From Paraphoma chrysanthemicola (lineage: Eukaryota > Ascomycota > Dothideomycetes > Pleosporales > Phaeosphaeriaceae): 64,000 bases of DNA. Position 1 is the first letter of the stretch. Each line of letters begins with the position of its first letter. Shown here piece after piece: positions 11,764 to 22,600 of this stretch. The notes under the pieces were generated by a model. It saw nothing but the letters and a program-made list of their open reading frames with translations, made no database searches and was not told the DNA's origin. The DNA is taken from the NCBI GenBank assembly GCA_020744225.1, contig JAGMWG010000008.1, positions 496,001 to 560,000 of the forward strand, given 5' to 3'. The position numbers were made by a program, and so were the translations under genes.

Positions 11764-13721
11764 CTAGTACGAGAATGGTCTGATCTTAAACTGCTTATTC
11801 TCCTCCGGCTTCGGTGCCACTGGCTTCTCCAAAAACTCGGGATAGAGATAAAACGCTAGATCCCTCTCTTCCAGTTGATTAATGCTCCACCCGTTCCCGA
11901 GCCAGGCCAATCGATTCGCCTTCGTCCCTCCCAAGCCGTTCGCCTTATCAGCTCCCTCAAGCTCGTCAAGGTAGACGTACTCAAAATCTTCCCAACGCGG
12001 ACTCCTCAAGGCTTCGACGCAATGCAGCGTGCTCCCTGGCCAGAGCCCTACCACTTTTCCGGTGCCTTTGTGCTTGTACCAGCTTCGGCATTCGTCACCA
12101 AACACGGTTCCTTCGAAATACGCATTTGCATACTCCACGAAGTCTCGCTCTCGGGCGGGGTTGACGGACATGGCCGCGATGTTGTCTTTTTGAATTTTGC
12201 GCACGCATTTGATAATGTAGTCGCCTACCGTCTCGATCATCTTGGTCAGGGAGCCGGATCCAATTGCGGAATTCGGACCGAGCATGGTGAACATATTGGG
12301 GAATCCAGCAACACTATGGGAAAGGTACGTGGTAGCATGGTCTTTCCACTTCTCGTTCAAAGTAAGGCCATTTGCGCCAGTCAGAGGGAACGGTGGCGGT
12401 GCAGACGATTTAAAGCCGGTTGCACAGACGAGCGCATCAATCTCGTGTGCCTTGCCGTCAGAGGTATGTATTGCTGATTCTGAGATGTGGGTGATGGGCG
12501 AAGTGATGAACGATACGTTTGGTTCTGTGAGCGATTCGAGGTACCCAGGGCCCGGTGTGAGCCTGCGGCAGCCAGGGGAAAAAGATGGCAGAAGGGCCTC
12601 GAAGATCTCAGGTTTGCTTGCCAATAGCTTCTTCATGTGTTGATGGAACATGTCTTTGGCTCCGAGTTGTAGAGGGGTGCCTTTCATGGTGATTGCATGA
12701 ACCCCGTTACCATCTTCTTCGACAAAGAGTCGGAAGTGTTCGTAGTACTCAGGATCGTTGACTAATCGTTCGCGAAGTTCGTCAGGGACCTTTGCTGTCT
12801 GGAAGCCGTACTTATCCCAGACTTGCTGGCCAAAAGGCGGCGCGATCCAAGTCTTGCTACGCACGAACGTGTGGACCTGAGTACCTGATATGCGTTGGAG
12901 TGACGGCACGATCTGGATAGAAGAGGAGCCAGACCCTATAACGCCGATGCTTTTGTTCTTGAAATCGTAGCTAGCGTCTAGTCAGTTTTGAGAGTTCTAG
13001 GGGTCTTTCAATATCGGCATACTTCTCGTTCCAAGTCGCTGAATGCATAACCTCGCCCTTGAAAGTATTGAAACCGTCTATCTCTGGCCATGACGGATTA
13101 TTCAGATTGCCTCTCGCGCTTATCAGCACATCGGATTGATCATGTTTTAACTCCCCAGTCACAAGGTCCTTGACTGTAACGTGCCATTTGGCTGTCTTCT
13201 CGTCCCATCGGCATTCCTTGATCTCGTGCTGCAGTTTGATGAATCTATCTGCGGAGAATTTCTTGGCTACACTTTCGAGATACGCTTGAATCTCAGCAGC
13301 CGGTGCGTAGAGCGCAGACCAATTCGGATTGGGATCAAAAGAATACTGATATGAATGTGAGGGTACATCGCACGCGCATCCAAGATATCTAGCACCGATT
13401 AGCGCCTGAGTTACCACTACATCGTCGATCATGAAGTTTAGTGCAATAGTCATGGCTTGTCGCATACCTATTCTCGTACCAGGTGCCCCCAACTCCTGCA
13501 TTCTTTTCATATATTACCAGATCGACATTGCGCAGTCTCTCTGGTATGCGAATTCCGCAATAAATACCGGAGTAGCCTGCGCCAATGACGATGACTTTGA
13601 GTGGACGAAGATTTTCTACGGGCGCATCGTTGAGCTTCAACGGAGTGCGCGAAGAACCATTGGCCAGACCATTAGCATGGATGCCTGGTGTACCCGCTGG
13701 CAAGTTAGGTATAGCGGACAT
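11764..13721 (-). CDS. Baeyer-Villiger-type flavin monooxygenase
   Basis: Three exons, 13468-13721, 13023-13388 and 11764-12970, join in phase into 608 residues. An FAD-binding motif GAGYSG lies at ~47-52, the GGTWYENRYLGCACD segment at ~78-92, the class-B fingerprint FxGxxxHxxxW (F194, G196, H200, W204) and an NADPH-site GSGSSS shortly after. Such enzymes insert oxygen next to a ketone or oxidise S/N atoms, using NADPH, FAD and O2. The residue after the fingerprint Trp is Asn rather than the usual Pro or Asp, but the second intron falls there (codon AA|C), so the splice choice affects it. An upstream in-frame ATG at 13835 would add 38 residues without resemblance to the family, so 13721 is preferred. 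Substrate unknown; no biosynthetic neighbours suggest one. Confidence 0.9.
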
Positions 13722-14226
13722 GTAACTTAAGCTGAGAGGAGGGAGTAGAGGGTCGGTAAAAGCTGAGAACGGGTATCCAATTCTTTTGAAGCACCACCGC
13801 AGGCCTAGACGTACAGCGGGTATCATTAAGTACAACGGGCGCCTTGCTGCATAAAGGAAACGCCATTTGCCGTCGAGCGACCTCGGGAGTGGACAAATGC
13901 CGGGTCAGGTCCCCGAAAGAGGGTCATGATCGAGGTCATGTGACCGGAACAAGGGCGGTGCCCGTGGCCGGGCGGGTCGCGTATGGGGGTAGAAAGTTGA
14001 CTTGGAGGTGCAGCCTATCAGGAGTGGGGATTCTCCGCACTCATTGCGCCACCTTACCGGCATTTCACATACGAAGTACAACCCCGCCCCCGCGATTCTC
14101 ACGAAATCGCGTCCGCGGAGGGCGCGATGGCATCCGACACAACAGGGTTTTGTGCATAAGAAGGCCAAAGCTCACTTCGCGGCATTCTGGCTCGCGTGCT
14201 CGAAACTCTTGTACACATGTCCAGCC
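13722..14226. other. Intergenic region upstream of the monooxygenase
   Basis: About 500 bases between the monooxygenase promoter and the 3' end of the LisH-WD40 gene. It is GC-rich, with short open frames on both strands that I do not support as genes. Confidence 0.45.
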
Positions 14227-16154
14227 CTACCTAGGTACAGGGATGATGGCAATCTGTGGGAGGTCAGTGGCTGCTGCAGACTGAACGAAGTAGAAACATA
14301 CCTGGTTTCCGAGGGCAATAGACAGCCGCGAGCTATCGGGATCCCAGCCAAGACTGAACTCGCCGTCAACACTGGGATCCCATTTGTCGCTTGGCCAGTC
14401 TTTTGCACGCCAAACAGCTACAGGAACGTCCCGCTTCTCGACATCCCAAACGGTGACTGCATCAGGACCGGCTGCAGCGAGCAAGAGACCATCTGGGGAG
14501 AAGGCGATCTTGAACGCCTGTGCATCATCGGTGGTTGGCAACTTCTTGACCGATTTGAAAGGCTCATTCGCATCCCAGATTCTGGCTGACCCGGAATTCG
14601 CGCTCGTCGCCAGTAGCGCCGATGGTACAGATGTGCCGTTCGCGAGCGTGTTTGTTGCTGATCGGGTGCGGAAGTCGAGATCGGTAGGGTATGGGTCCGG
14701 GTATACTTGCGTCTGTAGATTGATTGAATCGTTAGGATGCAGGACGCCCAGGTAGCTGGTCATGCCTTCCATTCCGAGTGCTGCGATAATTCCTGACGAC
14801 GCATCGAACTTGACAGTCTCCCATGTCACTTGCGTGTCCAGCGTGCGCTGTGTCGTCAACGACTCGCCGACCTCGTAGATTTTGAAAAGCTCGATGCCGC
14901 AGACAACGAAAGCCGTGTCGCTGATCCAGAGGGCGTCAAAGATGGCCGTGTCGGTGAAGTCAGTGTACGCTGGGATCGAGTCCTCGTACCCTTTCCAAAT
15001 TTTAATGGAGCCTTTCTCGCCGTCGGTGGAGATTGATAAGAGCAGCTTCTTTTCAGCATTCCAGCGCAAAGTGTTGACGAGGCCAGCGGTTGAAGACATG
15101 ACATGCGACTTGGTCCCTCCATCGACAAGTACGACGAGTCTGTCTGCCATTGTTTTTTCCCCAACATCATTAAGGCATTCCTCTCGTGCCGAGACGGTGA
15201 ATTCGCCCTGCGACTGCCAGCAGAGAGCGGTGATGTCAAAGTTGCTGATGGGCAACTGGACTTCGCCCGTTCTCACAGGCGAACTGCTGTCGGCTGAAGG
15301 CTCTTTGCCTACCAGATGTACCTGGAGCAGCGACCTGCCGGCTGTGAGGAGCACGGGTGACTCAGCAGGGCCCCACGAGGTGTGTTCGACGACGCGTTCG
15401 GAGCCTCTGGACGTCGGGACGAAGATTGTCTCTGGCGCGAGATCGGCAATGACCTCGGTTTGGATCTCAGCGTCGGCGCCAATGCTCAGTGTCGATATGG
15501 GCAGCTCTGCAACCGTGGGCGATTCTGCTTCGGACACGGGGGCTTCTGACTCTGCTCTGACGCTGTTGGTCACGTGGGTCGCGCCGTTGGCGTTGCCGTT
15601 CTGCTCAATCTCCATGGCATCGCCGTTGGTCTCGGGCTCGGGGCGCGGCTCGACGCCATTGGGCTGCTTGGCCTTCTTGCGCTTCACGCCCTTCTTAGGC
15701 GGCGGCTCCTGCACGGCGCCGTTCGCCTCGGCAGCGAGCTCGTGGGCAGGAATGCCTTTGTCGAGGGTCAGGTGGGCGCCGTTGCGCGCCGAGTAGGGTC
15801 GTCCGTGGTCGGGGCCAAAGCGATATCGCGGCTCAGTCTACGCCAGTCAGCGCACGCGGCAGCCTCAATGCACAGGAACGCACGTGTGTCGTCTCGGCCT
15901 GCAGCTGGTCGAAGCACATGCCGTCCTGGAGGATGCGGATCAGCGTGTGCGGCTCGATGTTGCGCGCAAAGGGCAGCGTTTCGGGGTCGCGGATCCAGCA
16001 TCGCGACAGCTGCAGCGCGGCATTGCCGAAGCCGGCCTCCTGGAGGTAGCGCCAGACTGCGTGCGAGGTCAGCGACGGGCGTCAGGGCGCAGGGCCGCAC
16101 CGTGTGGGGAAAGGTACCGAGATAGTTCACCACATTGCTGCTGAGCAACGACAT
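14227..16154 (-). CDS. LisH-WD40 protein, Sif2/TBL1-like co-repressor subunit
   Basis: Exons 16118-16154, 15884-16056 and 14227-15837 join in phase (606 residues if read through to the stop). The first two exons build an N-terminal LisH motif: NYLVWRYLQEAGFGNAALQL, then a helix ending in CFDQLQAE. A Lys-rich linker (PPPKKGVKRKKAK) and Ala/Glu-rich spacer follow, then a WD40 propeller from ~residue 190 with ALCW, NTLRWN, KIWKGYE, ARIWD and VTVWDVEKRD blades. This matches Sif2 of the yeast Set3 deacetylase complex and metazoan TBL1/TBLR1; LisH mediates tetramerisation and co-repressor contact. A further 48-nt stretch, 14254-14301, has GTATGT..CACAG ends and a CTGAC branch-like site, and its length is a multiple of three, so it may be an intron (590-residue product) or retained. 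Confidence 0.88.
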
Positions 16155-16610
16155 GACATTCTACGCGCAACGGGCCACGTGATGTCTGCGGGGCGGGGGG
16201 GTTGGCTGGGCTGGGAGCAGCAGGAGGTAGTAGGGCGCGTCGCGTCGGCGGTCGAGGGGCGGAAGGAAGCAGCAGCAGCAGCAGCCTGGAGGGTGCAAGG
16301 TTGGAAGGTTGCATATAGGAACCGGTCGCAGTCGGTGCCTCTCAGCGCCCGTGGACGCTAGACGGTGATCTCCAGCCGAACGCACCAGGGCCGGCGGCCT
16401 ATCACACGTCAGAGGCCCGCTTGGCGCCATTGTGTCCGCGAGCAGCTCCCAGGCCCGCCGCCGTGCAGGCGCATGCACCAAGACGAGCGAGCTTGAGACG
16501 ACGCAGCCTCCCGCACCTCCCAAGCCTGCACGAGCTGTGCGCCCGCGCCCTTCCTCCCTCCCCCCCCCCCCCCCGTCACCCTCGCCCGCTGCACACACCG
16601 CACGCCCGCC
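16155..16610. promoter_or_regulatory. Shared divergent promoter of the LisH-WD40 and TMEM115-like genes
   Basis: The 456 bases between two divergent start codons must contain both promoters. A CAG/GCA run lies near 16268-16285 and an uninterrupted C tract near 16560-16575, about 40 bases upstream of the TMEM115-like ATG. Homopolymer tracts of this kind often sit in core promoters and are prone to sequencing error. No TATA box was seen. Confidence 0.5.
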
Positions 16611-17767
16611 ATGGCACGCATCAACCTCCCGCCGCTGACCCGCAGCCTGCTGGCCGGCCTCGTCGTCTTCACGCTGCTGAACTTTGCGCTGCGGCCGTCG
16701 TCGAGCTGGGTCGAGAAGGTCGAGAAGCCGCTTGTCAGCGTGGGCGACGGCGTGCCGTACCTGGCCATTGTCCCGGGCCGCTCCATCGTCTACCCGTGGG
16801 TCTTCGCCCTGGCGACAGTGGTGGAGCAAAACGTCCTGGGCCTGATAGTCACCGGCCTCACCGTCTTCTATGGCGGGCGCTATCTGGAGCGGGCCTGGGG
16901 CTCGACCGAGTTCACCAAGTTTGTGCTGTTCGTAGCTATGATCCCGAACATCTTGAGCTTCCTGCTGTACATCACGGGCTACCTGATCACCTCGTCGGGT
17001 GCTGCGCTGTATGCCACGCACTTTCCCTCCGCAGAGAAGCCCATGCTGACCAGTGCAGCCACACCACCATCTCTGGCGGCATAGCCATCCAGGCCGGCTT
17101 CCTCGTCTCCTTCAAGCAGCTCGTCCCCGAGCACACCGTCGCCATTGCAAAGGGCCTCGTCCGCATGCGCGTCAAGCACTTTCCCGCCATCTTCCTCCTC
17201 GCCAACACCATCTCCGGCATAGTAATCGGCACCGAGACGGCCATGTTCCTGGCATACTTTGGCTTCATGACGGCCTGGGTCTACCTCCGCTTCTTCCGCA
17301 TCAGCCCCTCCATGTCGTCGGCTGCGACGGGTGACGGTTCGGTCATCAAGGGAGATGCCTCAGACACATTCGCCTTTGCACATTTCTTCCCGGAGCCTAT
17401 ACACACGCCTCTCGCCGCTTTGACCGAAGGGCTCTACAACACGTTTATATCGCTTGGCGTGTGCACCCCGTTCTCCGCGCAGGACATCGACGCCGGCAAC
17501 GAGCAAGCCAGCGCGCGTGCAGAGGGCGGCCTGCCGAGCATCATGAATCCCAATGGTCGCGGTGGAAGAGGAGGAGCTACACGTGCAGAAGCAGAGAGGA
17601 GGCGGGCTTTGGCACTGAAAGCGCTGGACCAGAGACTACACGCGGCAGCTGCCCGCGGACCAACACCTGCCGCGCCTGCAGCGGCCTCCACCTCAGGTCC
17701 TTCGATGCTCGGAGAAACAAACTACGAACCAGAGCGATCGGACGAGCCCGAGCGATCGTCGTCATAG
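16611..17767 (+). CDS. TMEM115/DUF1751 rhomboid-like Golgi membrane protein
   Basis: Two exons, 16611-17008 and 17059-17767, join in phase into 368 residues, close to human TMEM115. Several hydrophobic helices fill residues ~10-260, including the family-like segments YPWVFALATVVEQN, YGGRYLERAWGS and GGIAIQAGFLVSFKQLVPEH. The C-terminal ~100 residues are a hydrophilic cytosolic tail with an Arg/Ala helix and a Ser/Glu-rich end. The family is a catalytically dead rhomboid-like fold of the Golgi, interacting with the COG tethering complex in animals. The 50-nt intron 17009-17058 (GTATGC..GTGCAG) is required to keep the frame and restores the SSGAALHTTISGG segment. It faces the LisH-WD40 gene divergently. 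Confidence 0.88.
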
Positions 17768-18581
17768 CATCAGTCACTTTCCTTTGGTCGCATACTGTGC
17801 CAGTCACGGCGCACAGCGACGACCTGTCTTGTTTATTTGGAAGCACGCATGATACCACCTCGCGTCTGTATATACCTTGTATTGCCTATTGTGTTCTAAT
17901 AGACCAGACTCGCGGAAGCAAGGGCGCCTTTACGACACCCTCCATCATGGCCTCCACGTCGCACATTGACCGTGATTACACTTATGACGCGCAGCAATCG
18001 GGTGTACGACAAACATGATAATAGACGCATTGCCAGTACATCGTTATGTCAGAGACCAGATAGCATCTCAAATGCATCGCTCACGGCACATGGATAATCA
18101 CTAGCTCCGTGGTTTAGCCAACATCTGAAACTGCGCACAAGCCAAAGCTAGATACGCCACATGCACAATTGAGGCTCAAGTATCCGCACAATCGTCAGCT
18201 GTCAAAGCGCGCAGCCTGCCTGCAGCAAGGTCGCGTGTCACAGACGACCCCAGAGTTGTGTAACCAGTGATCCGGTCATACAAACACCTGTAGCCGAGTA
18301 TCACCACACACGGTTGCTATGGCTGACGGAGCAAGCTAGACAATATAGTTGCTGTTGACAAGTAGACCCAAGATGGTAACAACTTCCACCTTGCTTCCAC
18401 GAGACATCAGACGGCATGAGTGTGCTAGATGGAGGAAGTATAAGTAGAGGTCAAAGTAGACGACTTGAAATCCACAACTTGAACAATCAAACTCATTCAC
18501 ATCATCTTCTCCGCAAACAAGCATTACCCTCTTATCCTGTCAAATCTATCATATCATCTGATTTGCATCACTCCTCCAACC
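17768..18581. other. Intergenic region before a secreted protein gene
   Basis: About 800 bases without a supported gene: the TMEM115-like 3' flank and the promoter of the crystallin-like secreted protein, including the TATAAG element at 18439-18444. An open frame running past the TMEM115-like stop (to 18018) is in another frame of that gene and is not supported. Confidence 0.45.
18439..18444 (+). promoter_or_regulatory. TATA-like box of the crystallin-like secreted protein gene
   Basis: The sequence AGTATAAGTAGAGG contains TATAAG about 140 bases upstream of the ATG at 18582. An almost identical AGTATAAGTATGA element lies ~118 bases upstream of the secreted protein gene at 58625. Regulated secreted-protein genes in fungi often have such boxes. 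Function is inferred from sequence and position only. Confidence 0.45.
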
Positions 18582-19444
18582 ATGCACATCCACACCCTCC
18601 TCGCCTCTCTCCTCGCCACAACTGCCCTCGCAGCACCCAATCCCCGAGCAAACCCACAATACAACCAACTGGCTCCCGCAGCACAGTCCACGGCCTGGGT
18701 CACATCCGTGGTATGGATTACAACCACAGAATGGCGATACCCGTCCTCCACCAGCAGTAGCCAAGCCGCCTCGTCCACGTCCCTTGTGTTTCTCCCTCCC
18801 TCGCCATCTCCGTCTCCTTCGACAACCCAGAAACTATCATCATCGTCAACATTAGTCTCCGTACCTTTGGCTTCGGCTTCTACGGAACCGAGAGTACTCG
18901 GCGGCGTACGTACCCACACTTCCCTCCTACCCAGATTCCTTTACAAGTCCGAATCCTACCCATACTCCTTTCCAAGTCCGAATCCATCCAAGACAACTTC
19001 GACAGTGAGATAATGCAAGCATGTATGCTAATATAAGGATCAATACATAGGTCTACATCTGCCCAGATATCAACTGGTCCGGCTCATGCACGCACTACCT
19101 CCGCCCACTAGGCAGCGGGCCAAACGACTGCGTCAAACTGAACGGCGACGCAACAAGCGTGGGTCCAGACGAGGGTATACAGTGTACTTTTTTCACGTAA
19201 GTGCTCCTACCATTCAATACCATTTTTCTTTGTGCGTTTGCAAGAATAATGAGCTCGGTTGTGTTAATCTCGTGGTGCGCGCAGGAACTCATTGTGCGAC
19301 AAGGTACTCAGCGACCAGACGGACTTTCTCGAGTTGGAGTACCCCGGCATCGCGGATTTGAGGAGTACAGAGAAGGGCGATTTGAATGATAAGTTTTTGA
19401 GTTATGTTTGTTTGAAGAGTGGGCGTGAGGATTGCATTGTATGA
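18582..19444 (+). CDS. Small secreted protein with beta/gamma-crystallin-like C-terminus
   Basis: Three exons, 18582-19004, 19051-19196 and 19285-19444, join in phase into 242 residues. Residues 1-18 are a clear signal peptide ending ALAAP. A Ser/Thr/Pro-rich region (~50-140) follows, then a Cys-containing domain with VYICPDINWSGSC, LGSGPNDCVKL, GIQCTFF, LCDKV, YVCLKSG and DCIV. The order Tyr/Ile-Cys, W-S-G-x-C, a Cys-x-x-Leu strand and a final Cys resembles the crystallin-like domains of many fungal secreted proteins. The Ser/Pro region contains a GTACGT..CCAAG stretch (18906-18975) that could be a further intron. Function unknown; extracellular location is inferred from the signal peptide. 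Confidence 0.72.
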
Positions 19445-19607
19445 GGGAAAAGATTAAGAAGGGAGAGATTAGAGACAAAAAGTGGAGGACGGAGGTAGAA
19501 AGAGACGCGTCTGCCCATGTCAAAAATAGGGAAATCATAATTCGTTACTCGTTACTCTCACTCTGAACTCCCATTGTCATCACAACCTCTTCCCATCGAA
19601 TGTATAT

Positions 19608-22600
19608 CTAATCCACACTTCCCCACTGCGCCCCTTCAATCGCTGGCCTCTCCTGCCGCGCCCGTGCATGCACCAATGCACTTTCATCCGCCCTCTTCAT
19701 CAGCTCCGTCTGCCTCTTCACATTCCTCTCATACACATCCTCTTTATCTTTCAACATCCTCCTCTCCACTGTTGCTCTGTGGTCCAACTCTCCTTTCCTT
19801 TGCTCAATCAGCCGTCCCTCCGCAATCACCGCAGCAGCAGTTTCGCGGTCCTTGAGAGCTTGTCGCCGCGACGCGGCATCGTGTTCTTGCTCCATGATGA
19901 GATTGTGCCACGCGACTTTCTCGCTGCGCTTCATGCGTTCTGCGTCGCGGACGCGGCGGATCGTGGATTCGTGCGTTTGTTGGTCAAGTTGGTCTTGAGC
20001 CGCGGCGGCTCGGGCTGCGGACGCGAGGGCTGCATCTTGTTGATCTTTCTTGCGGCGGAGATGGTCTCTGTGTGTTGTTTCTTCAAGGGTGCGGACGTGC
20101 TCGTGGCGTTCTTGTTCGTGCTTGAGAGCTAATTCGTGTTCTTTCTGGCGGTCTACGAGACGGGCTACGGACTTGGGAATACCAGTTGCTCCGGGAGGTT
20201 GGATGGCTGTTTCGGAGTAAAAGCGTGGTTCGCAACCCTTGTCGCGGAGAAGGTCAATGAGGTCTTGCTTGTGGGCGGCTCGACTTGGCGACGGGATGAG
20301 TTCCACATAATTGAGGGGTGAGTACCAGAGTCCGTTTTGGTCTCTGAACATATGCCTTTCATCGTTGATTTCTTCCCATACTCTTGTCTCGAGGAGTGCG
20401 TCAGTGATCTCAAGCGCGCTGTATGCGTTGTCTAGAGCAAGTATGACAGCGGACTTTTCAGTACGAGCCTTGAACTTTGCATCTGCGCCATTGTCCAGGA
20501 AGAGCGTAATCAGCTGCCTTACAATGGATCGCTGGCTCGATGCCTTGACATCTGCGTTGAGGCACAGTTCGCTCAAGGCATGTCTACCTTGGTGAAGACG
20601 GGATGGGAAGTTGGCTTGATGACCATGTTGGATCAAGACAATAGCAACATCTAGCTGCAAACATCTTGCCGCCTCATGTAGGCTTCCATCATTCTTCAGT
20701 GCACGAGGAGCCAAGGCCTGCACTGTGGAGATGCTCGAGACACTGCTAGCGTAGAAGAGCGCGGATCGATTTGACCAGTCCCGAGCGGATGCATCCGCGC
20801 CCCTCTCTAGCAATGACCGAGCTAGCTCACCCCGCCCGTGCTGAGCCGCAAGATGGATAGGAGCCGTCTCCGTTGCGGAGGACGCACGATTTACGGAGCA
20901 ACCGGAACCCAACAATGCCGTAATGACCGAGTCTGAGATGCGCTTCTGCTCTTGGTTCAGAGCCCACAGCAGTGGCGATGATAATTCCTCTCCAATTGAA
21001 GGATCAATGACGTCTTTTACGGATATGTCGGGATTGAGACCATGATGGAGCAATATTGCAATAAGCGCCTCACACCGTGGATATTCCAGCATTGCCAGTA
21101 TCAAGAGTGGCGTATTTTGGCGCCCAGAGGCGCTTACATCCAATGCATTGGGTGAACACCCGTGCGCAAAGCATGACTTGATTGATTTGACGACTACTTC
21201 GTCTGCGAGTTTTGAAGAAATCAATGCAGGAACAATAACGCTGAATGACGGCTCGTGGGCCATGAGTTTTTCGAAAACTGTACTATGCTTTTGTGCTGCG
21301 AGAACAAAACAGGTGCCGTCGAAGGCATTAACGTTGGCATGGTGCCGAAGCAGCAAGTCTATCAGGTTCTCCGAATGATTGCTCTGCGATGTAGAAAGGA
21401 CAAAGCGCAAGGCCGTATCAATGGCGTCAGACTCCACGTTCAGTGAAAGTAGCTGTTGCGAGATCAAGAGGATGTCATCAGTGATGATACGCGCAGATTC
21501 TGGATGATTTCGCGCATCGAACATCGCTCGGAATGCTTTCGTTACATTAGAAGGAGACGGCTGTTGTTTCCCACTGAGAAGAAGCGTCGTTAGCGAACTG
21601 TCTCTTGACGCCACAGCAACGCTCAAAGCTTCACCATCGTTGTGACTCACAGAAGCTCCTTTATCCATAAGCATTTTGGTGCTGGTCGTATCTTTGTTGG
21701 AAACTGCGTGTCGGGTCTCTGCAGCGAGTGCTTTGTCGAGAGTATCCTGGCCTACACCCAATTTCAATAAGAATTCGAGTACGGGTGTCTTCCGTTTCGG
21801 GTCATTCAACGCGGTCGTGTACTCGAAAGCAGGACTTAACAGTCTGATATTGGTTGCGATCAGCTTTTGGACGATATCAAGGTTCTCCGGCCCGCCTCTG
21901 ATGGCAATCTGCAAAGTCTGCAATGCCTGTGTCTCGTCGATGCCATGCGCTATCAGAAGGTTGACAATTTCGGGTGTTCTTGCATGTCGGTCGCCATTCG
22001 AGTCGAAAGCCAAAGCGAGAGCCGCAGATGCTGCTGTAGAGGTAGGCCTCGCGTTGCACAGCAGGCGAAGCAATGACAAGTCAACTTGGGAAGCCGCCAG
22101 TTGCAACACCTTGCCGTTATTGTAACTGACATTGGCACCTTTCCGCACGAGCTCGGTGATCAATGCAGGATCACGAGTAGAGGAGGTGTCGGCAACACTG
22201 TCTACTAACGCTTGGTCGACTTCAGATCCGCGCGCGCCATGTTGCAGCAACATGCGTGAGGTATGAAGCCTCTCGGAAGCAGTGTAGCCAGTGCGGAGGA
22301 GTGGAAAGCAGCTTGCTAGACTTTCTGGCGATGGCTGAGTGTTCAAGAGCGTCTGCAAGCTTCGCATGTCTTTCCGTTGGATAGCGGCAACAAGTGGACT
22401 GTTGCTGCTCGAAGCTACTGGGGCCCCAGCACTAATGAGAAAGTCCATCAATGGAGCGTCTCCATCCTCAACGGAGCGTGTTAGCCAGTATCCAAGGGAT
22501 GGTCCCGTTGCGCCTTTCTGGACGAGTGACTTGATGATTCGAAGCCTATCAAACTGTGGCGCATTTTGGGGCATGGCAACTAGAGCTGCCGATGCTTGAA

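Noticed and set aside
14882..15796. 304-codon plus-strand frame over the LisH-WD40 gene
   Set aside because: Antisense shadow; Ser/Ala-rich composition mirrors the real minus-strand coding frame.
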